Positions 1 to 8,118 of a stretch of DNA of 64,000 nucleotides are shown piece after piece. This DNA comes from Pedobacter sp. BS3 (lineage in GTDB: Bacteria > Bacteroidota > Bacteroidia > Sphingobacteriales > Sphingobacteriaceae). The notes beneath the pieces were generated by a model. It was given only the letters and a program-made list of their open reading frames with translations. It searched no databases and was not told the DNA's origin. The first letter of the stretch is position 1. Each line of letters starts with the position of its first letter. The stretch is taken from contig NZ_VTRT01000007.1 in NCBI RefSeq assembly GCF_008274585.1, positions 1 through 64,000 of the forward strand, in the 5' to 3' direction. The translations under genes and the position numbers were made by a program.

Positions 1-63
1 CAGTTCATCAATAAACAGAATAACAGACCGCTAAATCATTTAAAATATGCTTTGGCTTTTTAA
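1..63 (+). CDS. C-terminal tail of an unidentified upstream gene
   Basis: An open frame enters from the left edge and ends with TAA at 61-63; the last visible residues are NNRPLNHLKYALAF. Twenty codons are too few to name a family. Its interest is position: it ends about 30 bases before the conserved body of the next, truncated gene, so it may belong to whatever removed that gene's start. A transposase is conceivable but not shown. Confidence 0.35.
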   Translation, partial: QFINKQNNRPLNHLKYALAF

Positions 64-95
64 TCGCACAACACGTTGTAAACAATAAAACCATA

Positions 96-1754
96 TTGAG
101 CGGTGATATAGGAACCGCGAATAATGTTACAGACAACAGTTACCATATCATGGCTATTGCGTATGATGAAAATTCCAGCGTTCACAATCCCATAGATAAT
201 TCTACGGTTATTGACGGTTTTGAGTTTACATCGGGAAATGCTAATTCAGGTTCTGTTACCAATGATGGTCTATATCCGCGGTTTTCGGGCAGTGCAGTAT
301 TTATAACCTCGTGGGGAGAAGAAGTTAATATTACGCCAACCATTAGTAATTGTACCTTTATTAATAACAGAGCGTTTCAAAGCGGGGCAATATATTGTGA
401 TGCTGCCGCTACATCTTCAAACCGGTTAAAAATAAGCGGGTGCCGATTTGAGAATAATTATGCGGAATACGAGGGAGCGGCTATCAATCTATTCAATCTG
501 GCTGATGCGGGTTATGAAGGCGTAAGCGGTTCGTATTCAGCTGAAATTAGCGGATGTACTTTTGTAAATAACAGTGTCAATAATGCTTCGCAGGGTGGAG
601 TAAATGGAGGTATGGGCGCTGCAATCATGGCCTTTGGACAGGGGAGTACCACAATTACAGGCTGCGTATTTGATAATAACCAAAGTACCAATTATGGTTC
701 CGCTATAGCGCTACGGAAAAATGCTACGGTATCAGTAAACAACAGCTTGTTTTATACTACCGAAAATGGCGCTTTTGTGCTGGTATATAACAACCAGTCA
801 AATCTGCAACTGCTTAATTCAACGCTGTATAGTCAGTATGGCGGCGTTTTGCAGGTAGACGGAACTACTGCCTTTGATTTAAGCAATTCTATTCTATGGA
901 CAGATGCCAGCGGAACAAATGTAGTAACAGCGGCCGATGCCAATGGCGAGGTGACCAATTGCCTGATAAACAGTACCTATTCGGCTCCCAATATGTTTAC
1001 AACCAATGTGATAAACCAGAATCCGTTATTTGCCGATATATCTTCTGATAATTATACCTTACAGGCAGGTAGTCCGGCCATCAATGCCGGGAATAATGGC
1101 TTATATGCCGGTTTGGATGCCAGCACCACTGATCTGGCAGGTAATCCGCGGGTATATAATTATGCATCGGCAGGGGTAATAGATATAGGCGCTTACGAAT
1201 ATCAGGATGATACTCCGTTGCCTGTTTCTCTGCTCACGTTTACTGCGAAAGCCGATGGTAACCGGGCTTTGCTGCAATGGCAAACAGCTTCGGAGCAGAA
1301 CAACCGCAAATTTATTGTTTACCGCAGCGGCGATGACGGGAAATTTATTCGGATAGGAGAGAAAGAGGGTGCAGGAACTACAACAATAACCAGTAATTAT
1401 ATTTTCTATGATGCTGCGCCATTATATGGTAACAACTACTACAAGCTGGTACAAGTAGATTTGGATGGTAAGACCACCGAGCTGGGTGTAAAACTATTAA
1501 CGTATAACTTACAACGTATAACCTATAACATTTTTCCCAATCCAACTACGGGTAGTATCCATGCTAACTTCGAAAAGGGTAAGTACAATAATGTAATACT
1601 TACGGATATGACGGGAAGGATATTAACCGAACAGGCGATGGACCACGAGGCTCAAAGCGCTGCTTTTAACCTTTCGGGTTACCCGGCAGGTAATTATTTC
1701 CTGATGTTTGTGGGGAATGGCGTTAAGGTAACTGAAAAAGTGATAAAGAAATAA
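96..1754 (+). CDS. 5'-truncated T9SS-secreted beta-helix (choice-of-anchor Q type) protein
   Basis: The first ~360 residues are a right-handed parallel beta-helix with many 'ISGCxFxNN' rungs, closing with IDIGAYEY, typical of choice-of-anchor Q proteins. A beta-sandwich module follows (PLPVSLLTFTAKADGN, WQTASEQNN), then a type A type IX secretion signal (FPNPTTG to the terminal KVIKK). The product should be exported and surface-anchored. The first possible start is a TTG inside the conserved TILSGDIGT segment; the frame is open back to 24 with no ATG and there is no signal peptide. The N-terminal part is therefore missing, and the copy is probably non-functional. The C-terminal module closely resembles that of the LRR protein at 51462-52784. 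Confidence 0.8.
   Translation: MSGDIGTANNVTDNSYHIMAIAYDENSSVHNPIDNSTVIDGFEFTSGNANSGSVTNDGLYPRFSGSAVFITSWGEEVNITPTISNCTFINNRAFQSGAIYCDAAATSSNRLKISGCRFENNYAEYEGAAINLFNLADAGYEGVSGSYSAEISGCTFVNNSVNNASQGGVNGGMGAAIMAFGQGSTTITGCVFDNNQSTNYGSAIALRKNATVSVNNSLFYTTENGAFVLVYNNQSNLQLLNSTLYSQYGGVLQVDGTTAFDLSNSILWTDASGTNVVTAADANGEVTNCLINSTYSAPNMFTTNVINQNPLFADISSDNYTLQAGSPAINAGNNGLYAGLDASTTDLAGNPRVYNYASAGVIDIGAYEYQDDTPLPVSLLTFTAKADGNRALLQWQTASEQNNRKFIVYRSGDDGKFIRIGEKEGAGTTTITSNYIFYDAAPLYGNNYYKLVQVDLDGKTTELGVKLLTYNLQRITYNIFPNPTTGSIHANFEKGKYNNVILTDMTGRILTEQAMDHEAQSAAFNLSGYPAGNYFLMFVGNGVKVTEKVIKK
1492..1533 (+). repeat. Six in-frame heptanucleotide repeats in a protein linker
   Basis: Six consecutive 7-mers of form AACNTAT (aactatt, aacgtat, aacttac and so on) lie inside the coding sequence. 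They encode the linker KLLTYNLQRITYN between the beta-sandwich and the sorting domain. Same array class as the intergenic heptad arrays elsewhere in the window. Confidence 0.85.
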
Positions 1755-1764
1755 AAAGATTTGC

Positions 1765-1797
1765 AACGCTGTCAGGGTTTTAAACCCTGACAGCGTT
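1765..1797. terminator. Perfect 16-bp palindrome between convergent genes
   Basis: AACGCTGTCAGGGTTT is followed after one base by its exact reverse complement. It lies between the ends of the rightward beta-helix gene and the leftward coiled-coil gene, where a bidirectional terminator is expected. A related palindrome (same AACGCTGTC core) sits at 31624-31656, also between convergent genes. Confidence 0.75.
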
Positions 1798-1808
1798 ATA
1801 TAATCCCA

Positions 1809-2108
1809 TTAATGCCCGGAAGCCTGGTTGATGGCTTGCTGCTCTTTCAGCCCTTCCACATTATTTTTATTGCCGAAATTTTCGGTTTTATCGGCAAAGT
1901 AAGCCTGGATAGCACTTATGGTATCAAGGTTGTCAGAAACGCGTTGATGCATATCGGTCAGGTCTTTTTCCAGACGTTTATCGCCCAGTTCAATGTTATC
2001 AACTTCAATTTTCCCGATCTTCTGAATGATTGCCTGTTGTGAATGCTGCAGATCTTCCAGTTCGCGGACAATTTTTTGCATCAGTTCAAATTTTTTTAAC
2101 GTGTCCAT
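1809..2108 (-). CDS. Small coiled-coil protein, function unknown
   Basis: A 99-residue acidic, helical protein (MDTLKKFELMQKIVRELEDL...) with heptad hydrophobic spacing typical of a coiled coil and no signal peptide or membrane segment. The start at 2108 is preferred because the extra N-terminal residues of the longer frame (MYTNQHNYF) look non-coding. I do not recognise a family. It lies downstream of the methyltransferase gene on the same strand, separated by about 60 bases, and ends at a shared palindromic terminator. Helical character and codon use support a real gene. Confidence 0.65.
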   Translation of the reverse strand: MDTLKKFELMQKIVRELEDLQHSQQAIIQKIGKIEVDNIELGDKRLEKDLTDMHQRVSDNLDTISAIQAYFADKTENFGNKNNVEGLKEQQAINQASGH

Positions 2109-2165
2109 AAAGTAATTATGTTGGTTTGTATACATACAACCAATTACCTTGCCAGAATCAAAAAA

Positions 2166-2951
2166 TCAGTACCTGATTTTAAAATGCTCTTTTGCCTGTC
2201 CTGTTTTAAAGAATACCAGGCCGATCCAGAACAGGTCTACGGTTACGGTTACCTGCGGATGATCTTTGATGCGTTGCCAGGCTTCCATCATACCGGCGCT
2301 CCAGTAAATATCATCAAATATCAGTATGGTATCTTCGTGCACTTTGGGTAAGCTCCAGTTAAAATAGCTCAGTGTGGCATCCTTACGGTGATTACCATCG
2401 ATGAACATGAAGTCTATCCGGTCAAGATCATGAATAATACCGGGAAGGATGGTATCGAAGTTGCCTGTAAGCAGCTCAACATTTGCCGCTGATGCCTGTT
2501 TGAGGGTTTCGCCGGCAATGGCCGAAGTTTGCGGACATCCTTCTATAGAAATGATCCGGGCTTTGGGGGCAGCTTTGGAAAGATACGAGGTGGTAATGCC
2601 CAGGCAGGTACCAAGCTCGATGATGGTTGAAGGATCAGATCTTGCGGCAAGCCGGTAAATCAACTGGGCCAGCTTAGGCGGTTTTAAGGCATGTCTGGCG
2701 ATCTGTTTTACCTGTCTGGTACGGTTTTTATTCACATGCGAACCGGCGCCCAGATCGGTAACGGTAATGCTGCGCTCATCATGCAAAAGCTGGCGTCGTA
2801 ACGCTTCAATTTCGTGGTAAACGGGCTTCGCACCGGTATCGTATATAACCTCATCCACCAATCGGTATACAAACGGCGAATGTACGCCATGACGGGTTTT
2901 GGCCGGGAAATAATGTTGTAAATAATTTCTTACAAATTGCAGGTTAACCAT
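2166..2951 (-). CDS. Class I SAM-dependent methyltransferase (O-methyltransferase-like)
   Basis: A 261-residue protein with a Rossmann methyltransferase core. The SAM-binding motif I is IIELGTCLGITTSYLSKA (about residue 112), followed by the acidic strand ISIEGC and motif IV FMFIDGNHRKDATL. FDDIYWSAGMMEAW is typical of the Methyltransf_24 group, usually acting on small hydroxyl substrates. A TDLGAGSHVNKNRT segment precedes the core. Cytoplasmic; no substrate can be assigned. It is divergent from the SirB1-like gene, with the two starts about 140 bases apart. Confidence 0.85.
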   Translation of the reverse strand: MVNLQFVRNYLQHYFPAKTRHGVHSPFVYRLVDEVIYDTGAKPVYHEIEALRRQLLHDERSITVTDLGAGSHVNKNRTRQVKQIARHALKPPKLAQLIYRLAARSDPSTIIELGTCLGITTSYLSKAAPKARIISIEGCPQTSAIAGETLKQASAANVELLTGNFDTILPGIIHDLDRIDFMFIDGNHRKDATLSYFNWSLPKVHEDTILIFDDIYWSAGMMEAWQRIKDHPQVTVTVDLFWIGLVFFKTGQAKEHFKIRY

Positions 2952-3092
2952 GCGGCGAAGTTACGGCTTTAGATTTTTAGTTTGTTAGGTGTCCGTCTTT
3001 CATTACTCGTTCTTCGACTTCTACTTTCTGCCTTAATAAAAATTAAACAGATTATTGGTAAATTGCAATGCTTGAAAAATGTGGACGATGTT

Positions 3093-3947
3093 ATGGATGT
3101 AAAAGAAATAGAAGCACTGATTAAATTACTGGATGACCCGGATACCGAAATTGCCAGCCATGTGGAAGACCGGCTTTTTACACATGGCAACGAGGTGATC
3201 TCGCATCTTGAAAATGCCTGGGAACAATCTTTTGACAGCGTTTTACAGCAGCGTATTGAGAACCTTATTCATCGCATCCAGTTTCAGAACGTTAAGAACG
3301 ATTTGCAGCTGTGGCAGCTAAGCGGCGCTTTTGACCTGCTACAGGGCGTTATCCTGGTTAATAAATATCACTATCCCGACCTGGATGAGCAGAAGCTGAT
3401 CAACCAGATCGAAGATATGAAGCGTGAGATATGGCTGCAACTGGTGTATGATATGAGCGCTATTGAGAAGGTGAAGCTGATCAATCATGTTTTGTACAAT
3501 ATTTACGGCTTTTCGGGCAATACTACCAATCACCAGGATGCTAAAAATTCTTACCTGAGCCAGGTGCTCGAAACCCGGAAGGGTAACCAGATATTGCTGG
3601 CCACCATTTACTCTGTTATTGCGCAAAAGCTGGATATACCGGTTTATGGTGTTAACCTGCCCCAGCATTTTATTTTAGCTTATGTTGACGAAAGCCAGAA
3701 GGACAATTTCGAAAATGGCGTTATATTCTATATTAATGCCTTTAACCGGGGATTTATCTTTGGACGGCGGGATGTTGATTCGTTCCTGAAGCAGCTAAAT
3801 ATAGCACCTGACAGGCAGTTTTATGAACCTTGCAGCAATTCGGCCATTGTTCAGCGTATTATCCGCAACCTGATCAGTGCGTATGAAAAATCAGGCTCCC
3901 AAGAGCAGGTGAGAGAGCTGGAAGAGCTACTGGAAATATTTTTATAG
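3093..3947 (+). CDS. SirB1/YchA-like protein with transglutaminase-type fold
   Basis: A 284-residue protein of the SirB1 N-terminal/transglutaminase-like family. The central LSQVLETRKGNQILLATIYSVIAQKLDIPVYGVNLPQHFILAY has the family's strand-helix pattern and conserved PxHF. The N-terminal third is helical. The start chosen is ATG at 3093 (MDVKEIEAL); the frame is open further upstream to a TTG, but that stretch is leucine-rich and looks non-coding. The biochemical role of the family is unclear; E. coli SirB1/YchA is also uncharacterised. A palindromic repeat begins immediately after its stop codon. Confidence 0.8.
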   Translation: MDVKEIEALIKLLDDPDTEIASHVEDRLFTHGNEVISHLENAWEQSFDSVLQQRIENLIHRIQFQNVKNDLQLWQLSGAFDLLQGVILVNKYHYPDLDEQKLINQIEDMKREIWLQLVYDMSAIEKVKLINHVLYNIYGFSGNTTNHQDAKNSYLSQVLETRKGNQILLATIYSVIAQKLDIPVYGVNLPQHFILAYVDESQKDNFENGVIFYINAFNRGFIFGRRDVDSFLKQLNIAPDRQFYEPCSNSAIVQRIIRNLISAYEKSGSQEQVRELEELLEIFL

Positions 3948-3984
3948 CCTCACCCCAACTCCGCCAGTTGGCGGAAGAGGGAGT
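3948..3984. repeat. Interspersed palindromic element (CCGCCA/TGGCGG core)
   Basis: CCTCACCCCAACT is followed by the hairpin CCGCCAGTTGGCGG and AAGAGGGAGT. It starts directly after the stop codon of the SirB1-like gene. A near-identical copy follows the rpsN stop at 59555. It belongs with the CTCTCC/GGAGAG elements found inside arg genes. Confidence 0.8.
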
Positions 3985-4081
3985 AACTTTTACATTGTGT
4001 CTTGCTTCTCATTACGGATCTCAGACAATATGCTATGAACCATGAACTATAAGCCATCTTATACCGTAAAACTTATATAAC

Positions 4082-4429
4082 TTAATCCGTTTCCCGGTCA
4101 AGGCTGCCGAAGATCATTTTTATAATAGCCAGTACAATGGCAAACAGCATAGCCGATAAAAAACCATTGGTGTTAAAGCTGTCCATGAACCTGTCAACTA
4201 ACAGCACCATTAAAACAGTAATGATGAACGACATTAGCCCCAGCGTCAGAAAATTGATCGGGAAGGTAAGTATCCGTAATATGGTGCCAATGGTAGCATT
4301 AGCCAGTGCAATTAAAATACCGGCAATAATGGCGCTGCCAAAGCCGTCAACATGTACACCCGGAATCAAGAATGCAGCTACCGAAACGGCAATGCCCATT
4401 AATATAATTTCAATAATAAGTCTTATCAT
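4082..4429 (-). CDS. Phage-holin-family (PF04020-type) small membrane protein
   Basis: A 115-residue, almost wholly hydrophobic protein with four predicted membrane segments. The run GIAVSVAAFLIPGVHVDGFGSAIIAGILIALAN, then ILRILTFPINFLTLGLMSFIITVLMVLLVDRF, is diagnostic of the 'phage holin family' found as a chromosomal gene in many bacteria and unconnected with phage. It ends with a short charged tail (SLDRETD). Function in this family is unknown; the inner membrane location is inferred from sequence. No phage genes are nearby. Confidence 0.85.
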   Translation of the reverse strand: MIRLIIEIILMGIAVSVAAFLIPGVHVDGFGSAIIAGILIALANATIGTILRILTFPINFLTLGLMSFIITVLMVLLVDRFMDSFNTNGFLSAMLFAIVLAIIKMIFGSLDRETD

Positions 4430-4517
4430 GGTACGCAGGTTAATAATTAGTTATCCGCCAAAATACATATATTGAATGAATAAAGGATATTTTGGTAGAT
4501 TTGTTTTCGGGGTGACG

Positions 4518-5342
4518 CTAATTATATAAAATACGTAGCTTATCAGCCAGATTCGGTGCGGTTAACGGATCGGTGTAATTGCCGTCAAAACGCTTTTGCA
4601 CACTGGCCAGCAAGGCCGGGCGTTCAACATATCCATACCGGGCCGGATGCTCAATGATCATCTTCATGCAGATAAGCTTATACACGTATGTGCCCGTTTC
4701 CGGGTTAAGCCTGAGCTTGAAGTAATTATCCTGGTTCTGGCGGTTGATCTGCTTTTTCAGCTTCACATCGCCAAGGTTATAGGCCGCGGCAACCAGTGTC
4801 CAGCTTTTCAGATCGTTGAACATAGAGCGCAGATATTTACAAGCCGCAACGGTCGATTTATGTATGTCCTGCCGTTCGTCTGTTTGTTTATTGACCTTTA
4901 ACCCGAAAATACGTGCCGTGCCTGGCATAAACTGCCAATAACCAGAGGCGCCTTTGGGCGATGTTCCGGAGCGTAATCCGCTTTCAACCAGCGGGATGTA
5001 TTTAAAATCATTGGGAATGCCATACATTTCCAGGATTGGCTCTATTACCGGAAACCATTTTGCCGCCTTGCGGTGTAAAACCATTGTTTGCAGGTTAGAA
5101 TACCGGTGAGCGTTGAGGATTTTTGTCATCCGGTAATCTATTTTTGCATCACCAACAGGTATGTCTTCGTTCGCGAAGTTTAAAGAACTTTCCAGATCAT
5201 TCTGAAAAGATTCAGCGTTAGGTATTGCTGTGCGCTGTTGAGGTATCGCTACCTTTTTGGGTGTATGTATGCTGGCCGCTATACGGGCCGAGAGCGTTAC
5301 GATCAGCATCACAGAACACGCTACCAGGTGTTTCTTAATCAT
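4518..5342 (-). CDS. Lytic murein transglycosylase (SLT domain)
   Basis: A 274-residue protein that begins with an N-terminal signal segment (MIKKHLVACSVMLIVTLSARIAA). The goose-lysozyme-like SLT domain carries the catalytic glutamate in PLVESGLRSGTSPKGASGYWQFMPGTAR and the later motif VAAAYNLGD. It should cleave peptidoglycan glycan strands in the periplasm. It lacks the LysM repeats of full MltD. The start at 5342 is chosen over an upstream ATG because AAGGA lies 5-6 bases before it, a rare clear ribosome binding site here. Confidence 0.9.
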   Translation of the reverse strand: MIKKHLVACSVMLIVTLSARIAASIHTPKKVAIPQQRTAIPNAESFQNDLESSLNFANEDIPVGDAKIDYRMTKILNAHRYSNLQTMVLHRKAAKWFPVIEPILEMYGIPNDFKYIPLVESGLRSGTSPKGASGYWQFMPGTARIFGLKVNKQTDERQDIHKSTVAACKYLRSMFNDLKSWTLVAAAYNLGDVKLKKQINRQNQDNYFKLRLNPETGTYVYKLICMKMIIEHPARYGYVERPALLASVQKRFDGNYTDPLTAPNLADKLRILYN

Positions 5343-5513
5343 GTGATCCTTTCTTGTTTTTAATAAAAAAGTTAGCAAAGATATATAATATGTGCTTAAT
5401 TGCCAAATAGTTACAAAAATGGCCGTTTTTCAACCCGTTAAAACGGTTTTTTGAATGGCGGCTTACAACCTGATAATAAGCAAACTGAAGGGCCAATTGT
5501 TTGTTAATTTTTG

Positions 5514-5521
5514 TACCTTTG
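5514..5521 (+). promoter_or_regulatory. Bacteroidota -7 promoter box (TACCTTTG)
   Basis: TACCTTTG matches the TAnnTTTG -7 consensus exactly, 35 bases upstream of the pseudouridine synthase start. No TTTG lies at the right distance for a -33 box, so only half the promoter is convincing. Confidence 0.5.
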
Positions 5522-5555
5522 TGCCCCTTTACAAGCAAAGGCAAAAAAGCATCGT

Positions 5556-6728
5556 ATGCCACAACAGTCTAACAGGAAAAGTCGTGACGACAAGTCCGGA
5601 AATTCAGGCAGGTCAACATCAGGCCGGTCGCAAAAATCTACCTCAAAAAGAAATTTTAGTGGCGAAAGATCAGCCCGGAGCGGAGACCGTCCGTCTGATA
5701 ACAAACCGGGCAGGCGTAAGCCATATTCAGGCGATTCTACAGAGTGGAGTGATAAAAAAACGTTCAAAAAGCCTTACGGCGAAAGAGGAACATCCGACAG
5801 GAGCAAGCCTTTCGGCGAAAAGCGGTTTTCTGACGACCGGAAATCCCGCACTGGCGATAAGCCGTATGCCGGTAAAAAGCCTTTCGGCGATAGAAAGCCA
5901 TTTGGTAAGCGTACGGCCAATACACACTCCAACCGAAACGAGGAGCCAGGCTGGACCAGCGAGGAAAAATTTCATGTGCCTACCCGCAGTAAGAAAGCGA
6001 AAGAAAGTGATGAGCTGATCCGCCTGAACCGGTATATTTCCAATGCAGGTATCTGTTCACGCCGCAAAGCCGACGAACTGATCGCAGCCGGTGTGATCAC
6101 CGTAAATGGTGAGGTGGTATCGGAGCTGGGGCATAAGGTTAATCCGGCAAAAGATGCTATCCGCTATAATGGCGAGCTGCTGAAACGTGAAAAAATGGTG
6201 TATGTGCTGCTGAATAAACCCAAAGATTATATCACCACTACCGATGATCCGCAGGAGCGTCGAACCGTTATGCAACTGATAGAAAAAGCATCGCGGGAGC
6301 GTATTTATCCCGTCGGCCGTTTAGACCGGAATACTACAGGCCTCTTATTGTTTACCAACGACGGTGACCTGGCCGAGAAGTTGTCGCATCCTAAAAATAA
6401 TATCACCAAGCTGTATCACGTAGAGCTGAATAAAAGCCTTTCGCAAGGCGATCTGAATAAAATAGCATTTGGCCTGGAGCTGGAAGACGGGCCAATTAAA
6501 CCCGACAGTATAGCTTATGTGCAAGGCGGCAGCAAACGCGAAGTAGGCATACAGATACATAGTGGTAAAAATCGTATTGTACGTCGTATATTTGAACATT
6601 TAGGTTACGAAGTGGTTAAGCTGGATCGGGCGGTATATGCTAATTTGACCAAGAAGGATCTGCCACGCGGTAAATGGCGTTATCTTAACGAAAAAGAGAT
6701 CATCCAGCTAAAACATTTGATACATTAG
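5556..6728 (+). CDS. rRNA pseudouridine synthase (RsuA/RluB family) with long basic N-terminal extension
   Basis: A 390-residue protein. The first ~135 residues are a low-complexity basic extension rich in Ser, Arg, Lys and Gly with repeated KPFG/KPYG units. An S4 RNA-binding domain follows (LIRLNRYISNAGICSRRKADELI), then the catalytic domain with the active-site aspartate in YPVGRLDRNTTGLLLF and the closing motif GKNRIVRRIFEHLGYEV. It isomerises a uridine in rRNA. The start is ATG at 5556; upstream codons overlap the promoter box. The extension may add RNA affinity, which is inference. Confidence 0.9.
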   Translation: MPQQSNRKSRDDKSGNSGRSTSGRSQKSTSKRNFSGERSARSGDRPSDNKPGRRKPYSGDSTEWSDKKTFKKPYGERGTSDRSKPFGEKRFSDDRKSRTGDKPYAGKKPFGDRKPFGKRTANTHSNRNEEPGWTSEEKFHVPTRSKKAKESDELIRLNRYISNAGICSRRKADELIAAGVITVNGEVVSELGHKVNPAKDAIRYNGELLKREKMVYVLLNKPKDYITTTDDPQERRTVMQLIEKASRERIYPVGRLDRNTTGLLLFTNDGDLAEKLSHPKNNITKLYHVELNKSLSQGDLNKIAFGLELEDGPIKPDSIAYVQGGSKREVGIQIHSGKNRIVRRIFEHLGYEVVKLDRAVYANLTKKDLPRGKWRYLNEKEIIQLKHLIH

Positions 6729-6756
6729 AAGGTTGAAGGCGTAAGAGGGTAAATGA

Positions 6757-6805
6757 TGACAGTTGACAGATGACAATTGACAGATGATAATTGACAGCTG
6801 ACAGT
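6757..6805. repeat. Seven perfect-period heptanucleotide repeats (TGACARW)
   Basis: Seven consecutive 7-mers of the form TGACAGT/TGACAGA/TGACAAT with no phase slip, between the pseudouridine synthase stop and the lactonase start. The flanks (aggttgaaggcg on the left, agaaggtaaaagac on the right) hold further, weaker 7-nt periodicity. No gene lies in this 247-base gap. Confidence 0.85.
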
Positions 6806-6975
6806 GTCTATGGTTCATAGTTCATGGCGGATAGTTGGAAAGGGACAAGAAGGTAAAAGACGGGAAGAAGGTAGACGGTTTAAGGCATAAAGCAAACAAT
6901 TAATCACATGGTTTATCTTAATACTAATTACTGCGACCTGATACTGATAACGAACAACGAAAGACGAACAACGGA

Positions 6976-8118
6976 ATGAACAGAAACTTTTTCGGCAAGA
7001 AGATTATATTGCTTTTCGCATTTATCAGCACAATGGGAATAACAGAAGCGCAAACCTATAATCTGCTCATTGGCACTTATACCAAATCGGGCAAAAGCGA
7101 AGGTATTTACGTATATACGTTCAATGCCGAAACCGGATTCCTGAATCCTAAAAATAAGGCTACAGGTATCGAAAATCCATCGTACCTGGCGCTTTCACCA
7201 GACCTTACCAAAGTGTATTCTGTTTCGGAGTTCGGTAAAGAACGCAACGGAAGCGTATACGCCTATGATTTTGATGCGGCCACAGGTGGGCTTAAATTTC
7301 TTATTAAAAAACCCTCGATTGGTGCAGGCCCATGCTATATTGCTGTTGATGCCCATGCTAAGTATGTATTTACCGCTAATTATGCCGGAGGCAGCTTAAC
7401 CGCTATTCCGCTTAACAACGATGGTTCATTAAGCGACAGTGTGCAGCTTATTCAGCATACCGGCAAAAGTATCAATCCCACCCGGCAGCAGGAACCGCAT
7501 GTGCATAGTACGGTATTGTCGCCGGATAATAAGTTTGTTTTTGTGTCTGATTTAGGGACTGATAAGATTTATAGTTATCGCCTTTCGGCGGATAATAAGT
7601 CAAAGCCGTTAGCTGCCGCGAATCCTCCGTATGTGCAGGTTAAGGCCGGGAACGGTCCGCGGCATTTGGTGTTTAGCAACAATGGTAAATTTGCCTACCT
7701 GATAACCGAAATGGGAAGCAACGTGATCGCCTTCCGTTATAAAGATGGTATGTTAAAACAATTGCAAAGTACAAGTATGCTGCCCGAAGGTTTTACAGGG
7801 AAAGCAGGAGCGGCAGCCATTCATATCTCACCTGATGGCAAGTTTTTATATGCATCAAACCGGCTTGATTTGAATGAAATTGTGATCTATAAAATCAATA
7901 CCCACACCGGTAAATTAACATACGTTGGCCGGGAATCGTCAAAAGGTACGCACCCGCGTGATTTTGCCATCGACCCAACCGGCAATTTTTTGCTGGTTGC
8001 CAACCAGGATACCAATGACATCTATGTATTCAAACGCAATAAAACCACCGGACTGTTAACCTATAACGGTAATAAGCTGGAAGTTGGCCAACCGGTTTGT
8101 TTGAAGTTTGTACATTAA
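6976..8118 (+). CDS. Secreted lactonase-family seven-bladed beta-propeller (6-phosphogluconolactonase type)
   Basis: A 380-residue protein with a signal peptide (FGKKIILLFAFISTMGITEAQ), then YNLLIGTYTKSGKSEGIYVY, the hallmark start of the lactonase/YbhE propeller. Blades repeat around GAGPCYIAVDAHAKYVFTANY, EPHVHSTVLSPDNKFVFVSD, GPRHLVFSNNGKFAYL and GTHPRDFAIDPTGNFLLVANQ. Relatives hydrolyse 6-phosphogluconolactone, but exported Bacteroidota members probably act on other sugar lactones. The last eight codons are part of the 205-bp unit repeated four times downstream. Confidence 0.88.
   Translation: MNRNFFGKKIILLFAFISTMGITEAQTYNLLIGTYTKSGKSEGIYVYTFNAETGFLNPKNKATGIENPSYLALSPDLTKVYSVSEFGKERNGSVYAYDFDAATGGLKFLIKKPSIGAGPCYIAVDAHAKYVFTANYAGGSLTAIPLNNDGSLSDSVQLIQHTGKSINPTRQQEPHVHSTVLSPDNKFVFVSDLGTDKIYSYRLSADNKSKPLAAANPPYVQVKAGNGPRHLVFSNNGKFAYLITEMGSNVIAFRYKDGMLKQLQSTSMLPEGFTGKAGAAAIHISPDGKFLYASNRLDLNEIVIYKINTHTGKLTYVGRESSKGTHPRDFAIDPTGNFLLVANQDTNDIYVFKRNKTTGLLTYNGNKLEVGQPVCLKFVH

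Noticed and set aside
1812-2042. 76-codon rightward frame opposite the coiled-coil gene
   Set aside because: Antisense to a better-supported helical protein; hydrophobic pattern arises from the complement.
4082-4429. Holin-family protein as evidence of a prophage
   Set aside because: This family is chromosomal in many bacteria and there are no phage structural, lysis or integrase genes nearby.
5497-5503. -33 box for the pseudouridine synthase promoter
   Set aside because: TTG/TTTG here lies only 10-14 bases from the -7 box; the consensus needs about 19-21.
5455-6018. 187-codon frame overlapping the pseudouridine synthase N-terminus
   Set aside because: It is an alternative frame of the low-complexity basic extension; the S4 and catalytic domains are in the other frame.
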